Source of the DNA: Bryobacteraceae bacterium
GTDB lineage: Bacteria > Acidobacteriota > Terriglobia > Bryobacterales > Bryobacteraceae
NCBI GenBank assembly: GCA_023384675.1
Contig: JAHDVK010000006.1
Location: 124,001 to 188,000 of the forward strand
Direction of reading: 5' to 3'
Length of the DNA: 64,000 nt
Position 1 is the stretch's first letter, and every line of letters begins with the position of its first letter. The position numbers and the translations under genes are program-made. Positions 33,502 through 42,958 of this stretch are shown here, piece after piece. The notes under the pieces were generated by a model, which did no database searches, was not told where the DNA came from, and saw nothing but the letters and a program-made list of their open reading frames with translations.

Positions 33502-35766
33502 TCAGCGGCTTTGCCAGGCGCGGGCGTCCCATTCGAAAGTGACGCCCGCCGCCGGCAGAATCGGAAAGAGCTTGTCGAGCCGCGGAAACGCCTGGCCGGT
33601 GTTCGCGCGGAAGCCCCCAAACGAGTCGTAGCGCAGGTTGGCGCGATTCGTCAGGTTCACGACCTCCGCGTAAAACGTCCCCCGCCATTTCTCCCACTGA
33701 AACGACTTCGCCACTCGCACATCCACCCGGTGGTAGGCCGGCAGCCGCGCCAGGTTGCGTTCGCGCGCCAGAAAATACTCTTCACCCTCCCGCCGGAAGA
33801 ACCCCGGAATTGGGAAATTGCTGCCGTAGGCATAACGCGTGCTCAGCATCCATGTGGGCCGCATCCGGTAACTGGCGTAGCCGTTCACGGCGTGGCGCTG
33901 GTCAAAGTCGGTGAACGACCGCGAACCCGTCACGCCGTCCAGCCACCGCGCTCGGCCGTAGGCGTAGGACACCCAGCCGGAGACGCCGTTCACGCTCCGG
34001 CGCTGCACAAACACCTCGACGCCGCGCGCCTTGCCGCGCGCCGAATTCACCCAGGGCGGATTGGCGGGCGGTACAAAGACGCGCCCGTCGGGCAGCAGGC
34101 GCGGCTCCAACAGCGGCTGGAAGGGCAGGTCGCGCTCCGTGCGCTGATACGCTTCCACTCGCAGCCGAGTGCGCCCGGTGAGGCTTTGTTCGACGGCCGC
34201 GATCGCGTGCGCCGCGCGCGCCGGCAGTAGCGCCGGATTGCCCGTCAGGGTAAGCGAGAGCAGCGAAAGCTCGGGATATTGGACGCTTTGACTCCAGCCG
34301 GCCTGAACCCGGGTAGCCGGCCCCGCGCGGCCCACCACCGACACATGCGGACTCACCGCTTGCGGCGCGGTGGCCGTCGAACCGTCCCACCGTGCGCCCG
34401 CGCTTGCTCGCAGCCGCCCGCCGCCCGTCGCCGCATGCTGCTCGATATACCCGCCCGAGCGCCATCCCGTGGCGTCCCACGTTTCCCGCCGCCGGATCGC
34501 AAGCGGGTTGAATTGATAGCGGTTCAGATAGCCGCCGTCGCGCAACCGCCGGAACGACGCGCCCGCCGCCAGCCCCGCCGTGCCGGCCCACTGCCACTGC
34601 GCATCGGTATTGGCGATCCACTCTCCATAGCGCCCGCCCTGCAGATCCAGTTCCCCAGGATTCAGGTTCTCGAACCGTTCGCGCATCCAGGCGCCGCGCT
34701 GCGTCACGGTCGCGCGGCTGTTCGGCGTCCACGTCCAGGCCGCCGAACCCACCGTCATGCGGTAATCCGAGAGCATGATCGCGTTCAACCCCAGCCGGTC
34801 GCGCCCGCGCGACCGGTCCAGATCCGACACGCCATCCAGCAGGGTGAGATGAATGCGCTGCCGGGGCGTCAGGTCGTAAGCGATGCGGGTCTGCGAGTCC
34901 ACGAAGCCGAACGCCAGCGTGTCTTCGGCGGCGCTCCGCCGCAGCAGGTACTGCAAAAAGCTCTTGCGGACCGAAGCCATCCAACTGCCGCGGCCGCGCG
35001 CCCAAGGGCCTTCGGCCACCGCCCCCGCGCCGGCCACGCCCGCGTTGACACGCAGCCGCACGTTCTCCCGCCAGCCATCGCGCAGGCGGACATCGAGCGC
35101 CGCCACGCCGCGGTCGGCATACCGCACCGGCGGAGCGCCCAGGTGCAGGGACATCTCCTCGATCACGTCTCCCGGGAAAAGCGTGAGCGATCCGGTGGAC
35201 GCCTGCGTCTGCACCGCGTGAAACGGGCTGTGCAGAAGGAGGCCGTCCAGATACAGGCCCACTTGCGTGAAGCCGGCCCCGCGCAGCGAGAATTGCGCAA
35301 CATATTCGTTGTTCGCACTCACGCCCGGCAGGCTTTGCACGGCGCGCAGAGGGTCGTCGGCGAGCACGCCGCCCAGATTCTTCATCTCAGCCCCGGTCAA
35401 GGTCCGTTCCGAGGGGCTCGATTCGAGCACGGGATCGAACGGGCCGGAGGCCACTTCGATGCGGTCCTGCCGCACGAGATAATCCGGCGTCAGAACGAGT
35501 TCCAGTTCCTGCGCTTCGCCGGCGGGCGTCCGCAGCGGGCGGTAGCCGACGGCGGCGGCTTGGACCACGCAGCCAGGCTCGGCCGCGATCCGGAACTCGC
35601 CGCCCGCGCCGGTTTCGATGGAGCTGCGGCGATCCCCGCAGATCAACGTCACCCGCGCCCGCGCCACGGGTTCGCCGGTCTGAGCGTCGCGGACGAATCC
35701 GCGCAGCGGCGCCGTCTCCTGGGCAGCGGCAAGTCCGGAAAGCAACAGCAGAATCAGCGGTAGCAT
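33502..35766 (-). CDS. TonB-dependent receptor with carboxypeptidase-regulatory domain
   Basis: This 754-residue outer-membrane receptor has a signal peptide (MLPLILLLLSGLAAAQ). A carboxypeptidase-regulatory-like domain (GFVRDAQTGEPVARARVTL, residues ~20-95) is followed by a plug (about 115-230: GVLADDPLRAVQSLPGV, QFSLRGAGFTQVGLYLDG) and a beta-barrel to the end. It should bind a large substrate and pull it in through TonB-ExbBD energy. The neighbouring sulfatase on the same strand, 48 bases upstream, suggests a sulfated glycan, but the ligand is unknown. Confidence 0.88.
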   Translation of the reverse strand: MLPLILLLLSGLAAAQETAPLRGFVRDAQTGEPVARARVTLICGDRRSSIETGAGGEFRIAAEPGCVVQAAAVGYRPLRTPAGEAQELELVLTPDYLVRQDRIEVASGPFDPVLESSPSERTLTGAEMKNLGGVLADDPLRAVQSLPGVSANNEYVAQFSLRGAGFTQVGLYLDGLLLHSPFHAVQTQASTGSLTLFPGDVIEEMSLHLGAPPVRYADRGVAALDVRLRDGWRENVRLRVNAGVAGAGAVAEGPWARGRGSWMASVRKSFLQYLLRRSAAEDTLAFGFVDSQTRIAYDLTPRQRIHLTLLDGVSDLDRSRGRDRLGLNAIMLSDYRMTVGSAAWTWTPNSRATVTQRGAWMRERFENLNPGELDLQGGRYGEWIANTDAQWQWAGTAGLAAGASFRRLRDGGYLNRYQFNPLAIRRRETWDATGWRSGGYIEQHAATGGGRLRASAGARWDGSTATAPQAVSPHVSVVGRAGPATRVQAGWSQSVQYPELSLLSLTLTGNPALLPARAAHAIAAVEQSLTGRTRLRVEAYQRTERDLPFQPLLEPRLLPDGRVFVPPANPPWVNSARGKARGVEVFVQRRSVNGVSGWVSYAYGRARWLDGVTGSRSFTDFDQRHAVNGYASYRMRPTWMLSTRYAYGSNFPIPGFFRREGEEYFLARERNLARLPAYHRVDVRVAKSFQWEKWRGTFYAEVVNLTNRANLRYDSFGGFRANTGQAFPRLDKLFPILPAAGVTFEWDARAWQSR

Positions 35767-35814
35767 GCAGCCGGGTTGTGGACCGGCGGCTCCGATTTTA
35801 ACAAAAGCCGGAAG

Positions 35815-37287
35815 CTAGGCACTCACCCGCTCGCGCACCGCCCGCCAGCCGCGGCCCTTGTCCAGCAGAGCTGACAGCGAGCGCACCGTGACTTCCTGGC
35901 GCGGCTGCGAAGCCAGATTCGTGGAAGGCGTGGGTCCGGCGGTCAGGTCGTAGAGTTCGCGTTCGATCACTGTATCGCCGGGCCGCCGCAGCCATTCCGT
36001 GTAGCGGTACGGGCCGCTGCGCAGAGTGTAGCCCATCACGTCCTTGCCGCGCGGATACTGGCTGAATGCCGCCGCCTTCCAGGGGCGGCGGGGATTCTCG
36101 AGCAGCGGTTTCATGCTCAGCCCCTCGCAATGCTGCGGCACGGGCAGCCCGCACAGTTCCGCCAGCGTGGGATAGACATCGACGAATTCCACCAGGGCCG
36201 GCGAGCCCGCGCCGGCACTGCGCTGTCCGGGCGCCGAGAGAATCAGCGGCACGCGGGTATCGATTTCGAAGTTCGTGTGCTTGCACCAGGCGCCGTAATC
36301 GCCGAGCTTCCAGCCGTGGTCGCCCCATAGGACGACGATCGTGTTTTCGCGCAGCCCGAGCGCGTCGAGTTCGCGCAGCAGGCGGCCCACCTGCGCATCC
36401 ATGTAGCTGACGCAGGCGTAGTAGCCGTGAATCAGCATGCGGAAGGTGAGTTCGTCCACCGGCCCCTTTTCCGGAATGCCGCCATAGCTTCTGAGTTCGC
36501 CCCAGGTTCCGCCGGCGAGCGGCGGCATGCCTTCGGGCCAGTCGCGGCGCTCGGGCAGATGAAGGTCTTCCGGCTTGTAAAGGTCCCAGTACTTGCGGGG
36601 CGCGTTGAATGGCAGGTGGGGCTTCACGAAGCCCGCGGCCAGAAAGAAGGGCTGGCCGCGCAGGCGGCGCAGCTCTTCGATGGCCTTGCTGGCCGTCTTG
36701 CCGTCGGGGTAGGCGTCGTCCGGCACATCCGGCATTTCGTACGCGGGCCCCCGGCCTTCGCGCGTCATCCGCCCCTCTTTGCGGATCTGCTCCATCTGTT
36801 GCTCGACCAGCGCCGATTGCGGGTCGCGGTAGGCCCGCCACCCGCCGGCCCAGTCGCTCTGCGGAACCCAGGGCGGCGCGGACCAGCCCTCCGGATCTTC
36901 GTTCCGGTGGTGGTAGATCTTGCCCAGACTGACTGTCTGATAGCCGTTCTTCCTGTAGAACTGCGGCAGCGTGAGCAGGTCTGGGCGAACCGTATTCAAG
37001 GGCGTTTGCAGATCCCAGACGCGCGTGGAATCGGGCCGCGCTCCGCTCATCAGGCTGGCGCGGGTGGGCGCGCACACGGCCTGCTGGCAGTACGCGCGGT
37101 CAAACCGCAGCCCGCTCGCGGCGAGCGAATCGATATGCGGCGAGTGTATCCGCTGTTGGCCGTAGCACCCGAGTTCCGGACGCAGGTCGTCCACGGCGAT
37201 CATCAGCACGTTGGGTCGCGCGGCGGACCCCTTGAGCAGGGGCGCGGCGGCGGCGCCCATAAAGCCTCTCCGGCTCAATGACGACAT
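35815..37287 (-). CDS. Iduronate-2-sulfatase-like sulfatase, Tat-exported
   Basis: This 490-residue type I sulfatase has an N-terminal SRRGFMGAAAAPLL Tat signal. Metal-binding D33/D34 are in MIAVDDLRPELG, and C72 in the CAPTR motif is the formylglycine site. Further conserved points are GKIYH, GFVKPHLPF, LWGDHGWKLGDYG and the KHTNFE lysine/histidine pair. The RPELGCYGQ start and KHTNFEID stretch are characteristic of the iduronate-2-sulfatase branch. It would remove sulfate from uronic-acid-containing sulfated glycans; the precise substrate is inferred. Confidence 0.88.
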   Translation of the reverse strand: MSSLSRRGFMGAAAAPLLKGSAARPNVLMIAVDDLRPELGCYGQQRIHSPHIDSLAASGLRFDRAYCQQAVCAPTRASLMSGARPDSTRVWDLQTPLNTVRPDLLTLPQFYRKNGYQTVSLGKIYHHRNEDPEGWSAPPWVPQSDWAGGWRAYRDPQSALVEQQMEQIRKEGRMTREGRGPAYEMPDVPDDAYPDGKTASKAIEELRRLRGQPFFLAAGFVKPHLPFNAPRKYWDLYKPEDLHLPERRDWPEGMPPLAGGTWGELRSYGGIPEKGPVDELTFRMLIHGYYACVSYMDAQVGRLLRELDALGLRENTIVVLWGDHGWKLGDYGAWCKHTNFEIDTRVPLILSAPGQRSAGAGSPALVEFVDVYPTLAELCGLPVPQHCEGLSMKPLLENPRRPWKAAAFSQYPRGKDVMGYTLRSGPYRYTEWLRRPGDTVIERELYDLTAGPTPSTNLASQPRQEVTVRSLSALLDKGRGWRAVRERVSA

Positions 37288-37347
37288 AGATATGCAACCT
37301 CCGCCGGCGTACCGGCTGCCCGGCAGTGTATCACCGGCGGCGGCGCT

Positions 37348-39243
37348 TTAGAACAGATTCGACGCCAGCCACTCGACGTACGCGGCGTTGCGCCGGCGGA
37401 CATCTTCGAGCAGCGGTGCGGGCAGGTCCAGCAGTTTCTCCGTGAAGAAGCGTGTGTCGCCGTTCGGATCGTTGGCGTCGCGCGTGCCGGCCAGATTGCC
37501 GATCCAGAACACCAGGAACAGGTTGCCATCCACGCGGCCGCGCGCGGCGTCGCCCAGATAGAATCCCTTGCCCTGATCGCGGTAGTGCTGCGCCAGTTCG
37601 CTCTCATCGCCGAAGGCGCGCCGCGCGGCGAAATCGTAAGCGCGCGCGGCCATCCGGTTGTACATCTGCCGCCACGGCGAGTTCGCGGGCTGCTCAAAGA
37701 GCACATCCAGCAGCTGCAGTTGCAGCTCGCCGGAGATTTTGTAGTTCAGACGTCCGCCCGTGGCGTGGCCGATCTCCTGCAACACTTCGGCCTGCTTGCC
37801 GCTGCCGGAATGGATCGACAGCGTACCATCGAACATGCGCGCCACGGCGGCAAGTTCACGGATGCGCGCCCCCAACTCGGTCAGCGGCAGGCCGTTGTAC
37901 TCCGACGCCACGCGCGGGCACAGCTCCGGCCACATCTTGTGCGAGGCGTAGCTCACGAGCCCGATGCCGTTTTCTTCGCTCGATTCCATCGCCACCGGGT
38001 ACGCCTGCCGCTTCTTGAAGCCCAGATTCGGCGGGACAAGCTGCGCCGGACGGCCGCGGCTCTTCAGCCACTGCATGTAGAAGAACATCTCCTCGGGCGT
38101 GGTGAGCGTTTCGGCTTCGTCGATCGAAGGCTCGAAGTCGAAGGGTTCGCCGCGTTTCTCCCGCTGGATCACGTCGTAGAGCTCTTCGTTCATCTGCAGA
38201 CTGCGGCCGAATTTCACAGCCAGCCGCTTGATCTGCTCGGCGTTCAGCCGGATGTCGCGCGTGCCGGTCGAAAAGGAGCGCGCGAACTCGTCCAGGATCC
38301 ACGCCTGCTCGCCCGCGTCGAACAACTGCGCGAAGCGGTCGTCGATTTCCGTGGCGGTCCAGGCGCGCGGGTGGCGCAGGTCGGCTTCGAGTTTGAAGAG
38401 CCGCGAGGCATCGGTGGTGAACTTCGTGTACCCGGCGGCGTGGCGGATGGCCTCTTTGGCCTGCTCCAGCGAGCGCGCCAGTTCGTTCTCGTTCGCGCCC
38501 GTGACGATCACATGATCGGCTTCGGCCGTGTAGCCTTCGCGCCAGCCGGCGCGGATTGCCGCCCACAGGCCGCAATGGAAGAGGTGGCGGATGGAGACGC
38601 GCGTGTGTCCGATGGCGACTGGATTCTCGCCGTCGCGCGCAGCGATCGCTTCGTCCGTGGTCATCTCCCGGGTCGCCGAAAGTTGCACCGTGGAAGCCAC
38701 GTTCAGCTTCCGTGTCTCGAGAATCGCCCGGAAACCGCGAAACGCGGCGGGCAGCGAAATCTCCGGGTGGCGGTTGCCGGTGGCGATACCCGGCAGCGCA
38801 CGCTGCGGGCGCGGCGCAAACACTCCGCCGGTGCTCTGGACGAACGCTGCGACGTTCTCACGGTCGGTGGGAGCGAAAGGAACCGCATGGATCGCCATCT
38901 CGCGGCCGCCCTGCGGACGGATGCGCCCGAGTTCATGTCCGCCCTCAAATCCCGCCGGAGCCGCGGATGCTGTCGGCGCAGCAATGAGCAGCATATGCGC
39001 GGGGCGCGCCGGATCCACCAACCCGTCCACCGCGACGGCGATGGCGCCCGGGTGTCCTGCGACGCTTTCGATACTGCCCGGATAGACGGCCAGGTTCGCC
39101 AGGCCCAGGCCCCCCAGCCGCTCCGCACAACGGGTGCGCGTCTCCTCACTGACAGACGTGCCCGCCCGGCTATCCACGATCAATTCCACCAGAGCCGAGG
39201 CCTCGCTCAGCCGGACCGGCAGGTTAATTGGGATGAGATTCAT
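37348..39243 (-). CDS. uxaE: Probable tagaturonate epimerase (UxaE-like)
   Basis: This 631-residue soluble protein has the YTKFTTDASRLF and VPPNLGFKKRQAYP segments and a C-terminal SIHSGSGKQAEVLQEI stretch. These resemble the UxaE family, zinc enzymes that interconvert tagaturonate and fructuronate in galacturonate/glucuronate breakdown. It is longer than the family members I recall; the first ~130 residues look like an added domain. It starts at ATG 39243 behind GGGAG and lies 14 bases after galU. Assignment rests on motif memory; an unrelated epimerase or isomerase is possible. Confidence 0.55.
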   Translation of the reverse strand: MNLIPINLPVRLSEASALVELIVDSRAGTSVSEETRTRCAERLGGLGLANLAVYPGSIESVAGHPGAIAVAVDGLVDPARPAHMLLIAAPTASAAPAGFEGGHELGRIRPQGGREMAIHAVPFAPTDRENVAAFVQSTGGVFAPRPQRALPGIATGNRHPEISLPAAFRGFRAILETRKLNVASTVQLSATREMTTDEAIAARDGENPVAIGHTRVSIRHLFHCGLWAAIRAGWREGYTAEADHVIVTGANENELARSLEQAKEAIRHAAGYTKFTTDASRLFKLEADLRHPRAWTATEIDDRFAQLFDAGEQAWILDEFARSFSTGTRDIRLNAEQIKRLAVKFGRSLQMNEELYDVIQREKRGEPFDFEPSIDEAETLTTPEEMFFYMQWLKSRGRPAQLVPPNLGFKKRQAYPVAMESSEENGIGLVSYASHKMWPELCPRVASEYNGLPLTELGARIRELAAVARMFDGTLSIHSGSGKQAEVLQEIGHATGGRLNYKISGELQLQLLDVLFEQPANSPWRQMYNRMAARAYDFAARRAFGDESELAQHYRDQGKGFYLGDAARGRVDGNLFLVFWIGNLAGTRDANDPNGDTRFFTEKLLDLPAPLLEDVRRRNAAYVEWLASNLF

Positions 39244-39257
39244 AATGACTCCCGCGC

Positions 39258-40145
39258 TTAGATCTGAATGCCGCGGAGGTACTCGCGGAATGCCTCGCCC
39301 AGATCGTGGCGCTTGAGGGCGAACTCGACGGTCGCCTTCAGGAAGCCCAGCTTGTCGCCGGCGTCGTAGCGCGTGCCTTCGAACTTGTAGCCGTATATCG
39401 GACGGGTGCGCAACAGATGCTTCAGCGCATCCGTCAACTGGATTTCGCCCCCCCGGCCGGGTTCGATGGCCTCGATCGAATGGAAGATCTCGGGCGTCAG
39501 AATGTAGCGGCCGATAATCGCAAGGTTCGAGGGCGCATCCTCCGGGCTGGGCTTCTCCACCATGTTGCGGATGCGGTACAGCCGCCCCGAACCGCCATTG
39601 TGCGAGACGGGCTCCGCATCCACCACTCCGTAGGCGGAAATGTTCTCGGGCGGCACTTCCATCAGCGCCACCACCGAACAGCCATAGAACTCGTAAATGT
39701 CGTGCAACTGGTGCAGACAGGGCAGTTCGGCATCGATCACGTCATCGGAAAGCACCACCGAAAACGCCTCGTTGGCCACCATCTCTTTCGCGCGCAGCAC
39801 CGCGTGCCCCAGCCCCAACGCCTCCTTCTGCCGCACGTAGAACACGTCGATCATGTCCGATACGCTGCGTACCGCCGCCAGCAGATCCTTCTTCTGCCGG
39901 GCTTCGAGCATATGCTCCAGCTCGAAAGAAACGTCGAAGTGATCCTCGATCGCGGACTTTCCGCGTCCGGTCACGATGATGATGTTGTTCATGCCGGAAT
40001 GGATCGCCTCTTCCACTCCGTATTGAATCAGCGGTTTATCCACCAAAGTGAGCATTTCCTTCGGCATCGCCTTCGTTGCGGGAAGGAATCGCGTGCCCAG
40101 GCCGGCCGCGGGGAAAACCGCTTTTCGCACTTTCGGGATCATCAC
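39258..40145 (-). CDS. galU: UTP-glucose-1-phosphate uridylyltransferase
   Basis: This 295-residue enzyme forms UDP-glucose from UTP and glucose-1-phosphate for cell-envelope and exopolysaccharide synthesis. The N-terminal nucleotide loop AVFPAAGLGTRFLPATKAMPKEM is complete. Further family motifs are KPLIQYGVEEA, IVTGRGKSAIEDHFD, VVLSDDVID, MVEKPSPEDAP and AGDKLGFLKATVEFAL. The sequence is the standard bacterial GalU, not the unrelated plant/yeast type. It heads a minus-strand unit with the uxaE-like gene, 14 bases away. Confidence 0.95.
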   Translation of the reverse strand: MMIPKVRKAVFPAAGLGTRFLPATKAMPKEMLTLVDKPLIQYGVEEAIHSGMNNIIIVTGRGKSAIEDHFDVSFELEHMLEARQKKDLLAAVRSVSDMIDVFYVRQKEALGLGHAVLRAKEMVANEAFSVVLSDDVIDAELPCLHQLHDIYEFYGCSVVALMEVPPENISAYGVVDAEPVSHNGGSGRLYRIRNMVEKPSPEDAPSNLAIIGRYILTPEIFHSIEAIEPGRGGEIQLTDALKHLLRTRPIYGYKFEGTRYDAGDKLGFLKATVEFALKRHDLGEAFREYLRGIQI

Positions 40146-40266
40146 GCTTTCATTCTAGGCCATTCGTTTGCCGGAGGGCCTTGGATCAAGACCGGACGAC
40201 CGGAAACCGGAGCCGGGTCAGCGGTCTCATGCCGGCGCCACAGCCTCGTTCACTCCTCTCAGTCCG

Positions 40267-40298
40267 CCGTTGAACCCCACCTGCGCACCGTTCAACCC
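40267..40298. repeat. Paired 11-base repeat upstream of the ferredoxin promoter
   Basis: CCGTTGAACCC (40267-40277) and CCGTTCAACCC (40288-40298) match at 10 of 11 bases and are 21 bases apart, two helical turns. The inner GTTGAAC/GTTCAAC also forms an inverted repeat. It ends 7 bases before the -35 box, as an activator site would. Confidence 0.45.
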
Positions 40299-40305
40299 GC
40301 TGTGG

Positions 40306-40334
40306 TTGGACCACGTCCGGTGCTATGCTATGCT
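40306..40334 (+). promoter_or_regulatory. Sigma-70-like promoter for the ferredoxin gene
   Basis: TTGGAC (40306-40311) and TATGCT (40329-40334) are separated by 17 bases. Transcription would begin about 52 bases before the start codon. A second overlapping TATGCT (40324-40329) is poorly spaced. Confidence 0.55.
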
Positions 40335-40392
40335 CTCAGTTTCCGCGACTTCCGCGCCTTACTGGGAATCAAACAGACTGGGGAGTTTGACT

Positions 40393-40653
40393 ATGGCCTA
40401 CGTGATCGCTGAGCCCTGTATCGGCACCAAGGACACCGCCTGCGTGGACGCGTGCCCGGTGGATTGCATTCATCCCAAGAAGGATGAACCCGATTTTGAG
40501 ACCGCTGAGCTTCTGTACATCGATCCCGTCGAGTGCATCGATTGCGGCGCCTGCGTGCCGGTATGCCCGGTGTCCGCCATTTTCGCGCTCGAGGATCTGC
40601 CCGAAAAGTGGTCGCACTTCACGCAGATTAACGCCGACTACTACCAGAAATAG
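40393..40653 (+). CDS. fdxA: 7Fe [3Fe-4S][4Fe-4S] ferredoxin
   Basis: This 86-residue electron carrier has Cys9, Cys17 and Cys58 for a [3Fe-4S] cluster and Cys21, Cys48, Cys51 and Cys54 for a [4Fe-4S] cluster; Cys25 is extra, as in Azotobacter FdI-type proteins. The ligand spacing C-x7-C-x3-C and CIDCGACVPVCP is the 7Fe pattern. ATG 40393 is 8 bases after GGGAG. The redox partner is not evident here. It converges on queD with 3 bases between the stops. Confidence 0.93.
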   Translation: MAYVIAEPCIGTKDTACVDACPVDCIHPKKDEPDFETAELLYIDPVECIDCGACVPVCPVSAIFALEDLPEKWSHFTQINADYYQK

Positions 40654-40656
40654 CGG

Positions 40657-41037
40657 CTATGGCCGGTACACGGCCCAGGCCGTGTCCGTCTCCTGCACGA
40701 TCACTTCCACGAGTTCGGCCCCGTTCGCATCCAATTCCGCCGCCAGCGATTCCCGCATCCGCCGGTAAACGTGCAGAGCGATATTCTCCGCGCTCGCGTT
40801 GATCTCGGCGAACGCCGGCAGGTCGTTGAGGAACTGGTGGTCCATCTCCTCGCAGATCGCTCGCAACGCCTTCTTCAGATCGCCGAAGTCCATCAGCAGG
40901 CCGATTTCGTTCAGCTTCGGACCCCGCACCACGGCCTGCACCCGGTAGTTATGCCCGTGAATATTGGCGCACTTGCCCTCATAGCCGCGCAGGGCGTGTC
41001 CGGCGGGAAAGCTGTGCTCCACTCGCAATTCAAACAT
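40657..41037 (-). CDS. queD: 6-carboxy-tetrahydropterin synthase (QueD family)
   Basis: This 126-residue T-fold enzyme turns dihydroneopterin triphosphate into 6-carboxytetrahydropterin, an early step of queuosine/deazapurine synthesis. Zinc ligands are His14, His27 and His29, and the catalytic Cys23 lies in KCANIHGHNY. Further family points are MDFGDLK, LDHQFLND-like EMDHQFLND and ASAENIA. ATG 41037 overlaps the end of the dinG gene by 8 bases. No other que gene is nearby. Confidence 0.9.
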   Translation of the reverse strand: MFELRVEHSFPAGHALRGYEGKCANIHGHNYRVQAVVRGPKLNEIGLLMDFGDLKKALRAICEEMDHQFLNDLPAFAEINASAENIALHVYRRMRESLAAELDANGAELVEVIVQETDTAWAVYRP

Positions 41038-42952
41038 CGGCGAAAAACGCCTCCACATCCTCAATATCCATGCTAAACCGGTAATCCGGCAGGCTGTCGA
41101 AAAACACCTGACCGTAGCGCTGCCGCGTGATTCGGTGATCGAGCAGAGCCAGCACGCCCCGGTCGCTCCGGCTGCGGATCAGCCGCCCGAAGCCTTGTTT
41201 CAGCGAGATCGCCGCTTGCGGCACCTGGTAGTCAAAAAACGGGTTCCCGCCGGCGGCGCGAACCGCGCGCACGCGTGCCTCCACCACCGGGTCGCTCGGC
41301 ACCGCGAAGGGCAACTTATCGATGATAACGCAGCTCAACTGGTCCCCCTGCACGTCCACACCCTGCCAGAACGACGAAGTGGCGAACAGCACGCAATGAG
41401 GCGTTCGGCGAAACTCTTCGATCAGCGCCCGCGCGGGCCGCGTGCCCTGCAACAGCACGGGAAAATCCAGCGCAGGCTCCACCCGTTCATGCGCCTGCCG
41501 CATCTGCTGATAACTGGTGAACAGAACAAACGCCCGCCCGCGGCTGTGCCGCAGCAGCGCCACGATCTCCCGCGCGGCCTCCTCCAGGTAATCGGCGGCG
41601 CGCACGTCCGGCAGATGGTGCGCTACGTAGAGCAGGCATTGCGCCCGATAATCGAAGTGCGAGGGCACGATCAGCTCGCGTGCGGAATCCAGGCCGAGCC
41701 GTCCGCGGACGTAGTCGAAACCGCCCGCCACGGCCAGCGTGGCCGACGTCAGGATCGCCGTGGGTCCGCCGTCAAAAACCCTCTCTTTCAACAGGTTAGA
41801 GACGTCGATGGGCGTCGCCTGCAGGTAGCAGCCGCGGCCGCGCCGCTCCACCCAATAGACATTTGCCTCGCTGGGGCCTTCCATCCAGGACTGAAGCCGG
41901 GCGCCCAGTTCCACCGCGCGCCGGTGCAGCGGCGCGAGTTCCTCGGGCGCCTGCCTCACGAGCTGCAGATGGGCCGCCAGAAGCTCCAAACTATGCAAAA
42001 AAGAGGCATAAACCTCGCCATTTTCGGCCAAAAACGCCTCATGTTGCGCAAATCCGCTGCGTCCCTCGCGCGCCGGGAAGCAGCCGAATAACCGGCCGGC
42101 GTGGATCCCCACGGTCTCCAGCAGGTGATCCAGATCCAGCGAGTGAAACTCCTTGCGGCGCGCCGTGGCGCGGACGTCGCGCACCAGGTCTTCCACCTGC
42201 CCGCTGCTCACCGTGAGGCCGAAATACTGGCTCGCGACATCCTCGATCTCATGGGCTTCGTCGAAGATCACGGCCGAAGCCTCGGGCAGAACGCCCGCGG
42301 CCGGGTCCTGTTCCCGCACCGCCAGATCTGCGAAGAACAGGTGGTGGTTGACGATGATCAGGTCGCTCTCCCACGCCCGCTGGCGCGCCAGCGTGACGAA
42401 ACAGCGCTCCCATTGCGGGCACTTCTGGCCGGTGCAGAGTTCGCCGCGCGCGTCCATCTTGGCCCACGCGGTGGAGCCCGCCGGCAGGCCGTCGATCTCG
42501 GCGCGGTCGCCGGTTTCGGTGGTCTGTTCCCATTCGCGGATGATCTGAAAGTCGGTAACCTCGTCCAACCCGCTGAGGACCGGTTCGCGCTCGGCGTCGT
42601 AGATCTTCTGGCGGCAGGCGTAATTGGCGCGCCCCTTCAGGTAGCATGCCTTCAGATCGGGGAAAAACTCGCGCAGGAACGGGATGTCTTTGAAGAAGAG
42701 CTGTTCCTGCAGGTTCTTGGTGCCGGTGGAGACGATCACGCGCTTGCCGGAGATCAGCGCGGGCACAAGATAAGCCAGCGTTTTGCCGGTGCCCGTGCCC
42801 GCCTCGACAATCAGGTGCCGCTTTTCGGCGAGCGCCTCCTCCACCGCAAGCGCCATATCCAACTGGCCCTGGCGGAATTCGTGCTGCGGATGCGCCCCGG
42901 CCAGCGGGCCCTGCCGCGCGAAGAAGCCTTTGACGGTCAGGACGCGCGGCAC
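41030..42952 (-). CDS. dinG: DinG/YoaA-type iron-sulfur DNA helicase
   Basis: This 640-residue superfamily 2 helicase has a P-loop at residues 50-58 (EAGTGTGKT), motif Ia VSTGTKNLQEQL and the Walker B box FDEAHEIED. It also has the XPD-like iron-sulfur region with cysteines in NYACRQK, ELCTGQKC and ERCF, and motifs IV-VI ending in FGRLIRSRSDRG. XPD-like helicases unwind DNA/RNA hybrids and damaged DNA in the 5'-3' direction. It has no exonuclease domain. It lies 6 bases after the amidotransferase gene. Confidence 0.9.
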   Translation of the reverse strand: MPRVLTVKGFFARQGPLAGAHPQHEFRQGQLDMALAVEEALAEKRHLIVEAGTGTGKTLAYLVPALISGKRVIVSTGTKNLQEQLFFKDIPFLREFFPDLKACYLKGRANYACRQKIYDAEREPVLSGLDEVTDFQIIREWEQTTETGDRAEIDGLPAGSTAWAKMDARGELCTGQKCPQWERCFVTLARQRAWESDLIIVNHHLFFADLAVREQDPAAGVLPEASAVIFDEAHEIEDVASQYFGLTVSSGQVEDLVRDVRATARRKEFHSLDLDHLLETVGIHAGRLFGCFPAREGRSGFAQHEAFLAENGEVYASFLHSLELLAAHLQLVRQAPEELAPLHRRAVELGARLQSWMEGPSEANVYWVERRGRGCYLQATPIDVSNLLKERVFDGGPTAILTSATLAVAGGFDYVRGRLGLDSARELIVPSHFDYRAQCLLYVAHHLPDVRAADYLEEAAREIVALLRHSRGRAFVLFTSYQQMRQAHERVEPALDFPVLLQGTRPARALIEEFRRTPHCVLFATSSFWQGVDVQGDQLSCVIIDKLPFAVPSDPVVEARVRAVRAAGGNPFFDYQVPQAAISLKQGFGRLIRSRSDRGVLALLDHRITRQRYGQVFFDSLPDYRFSMDIEDVEAFFADV

Positions 42953-42958
42953 AGGGGT

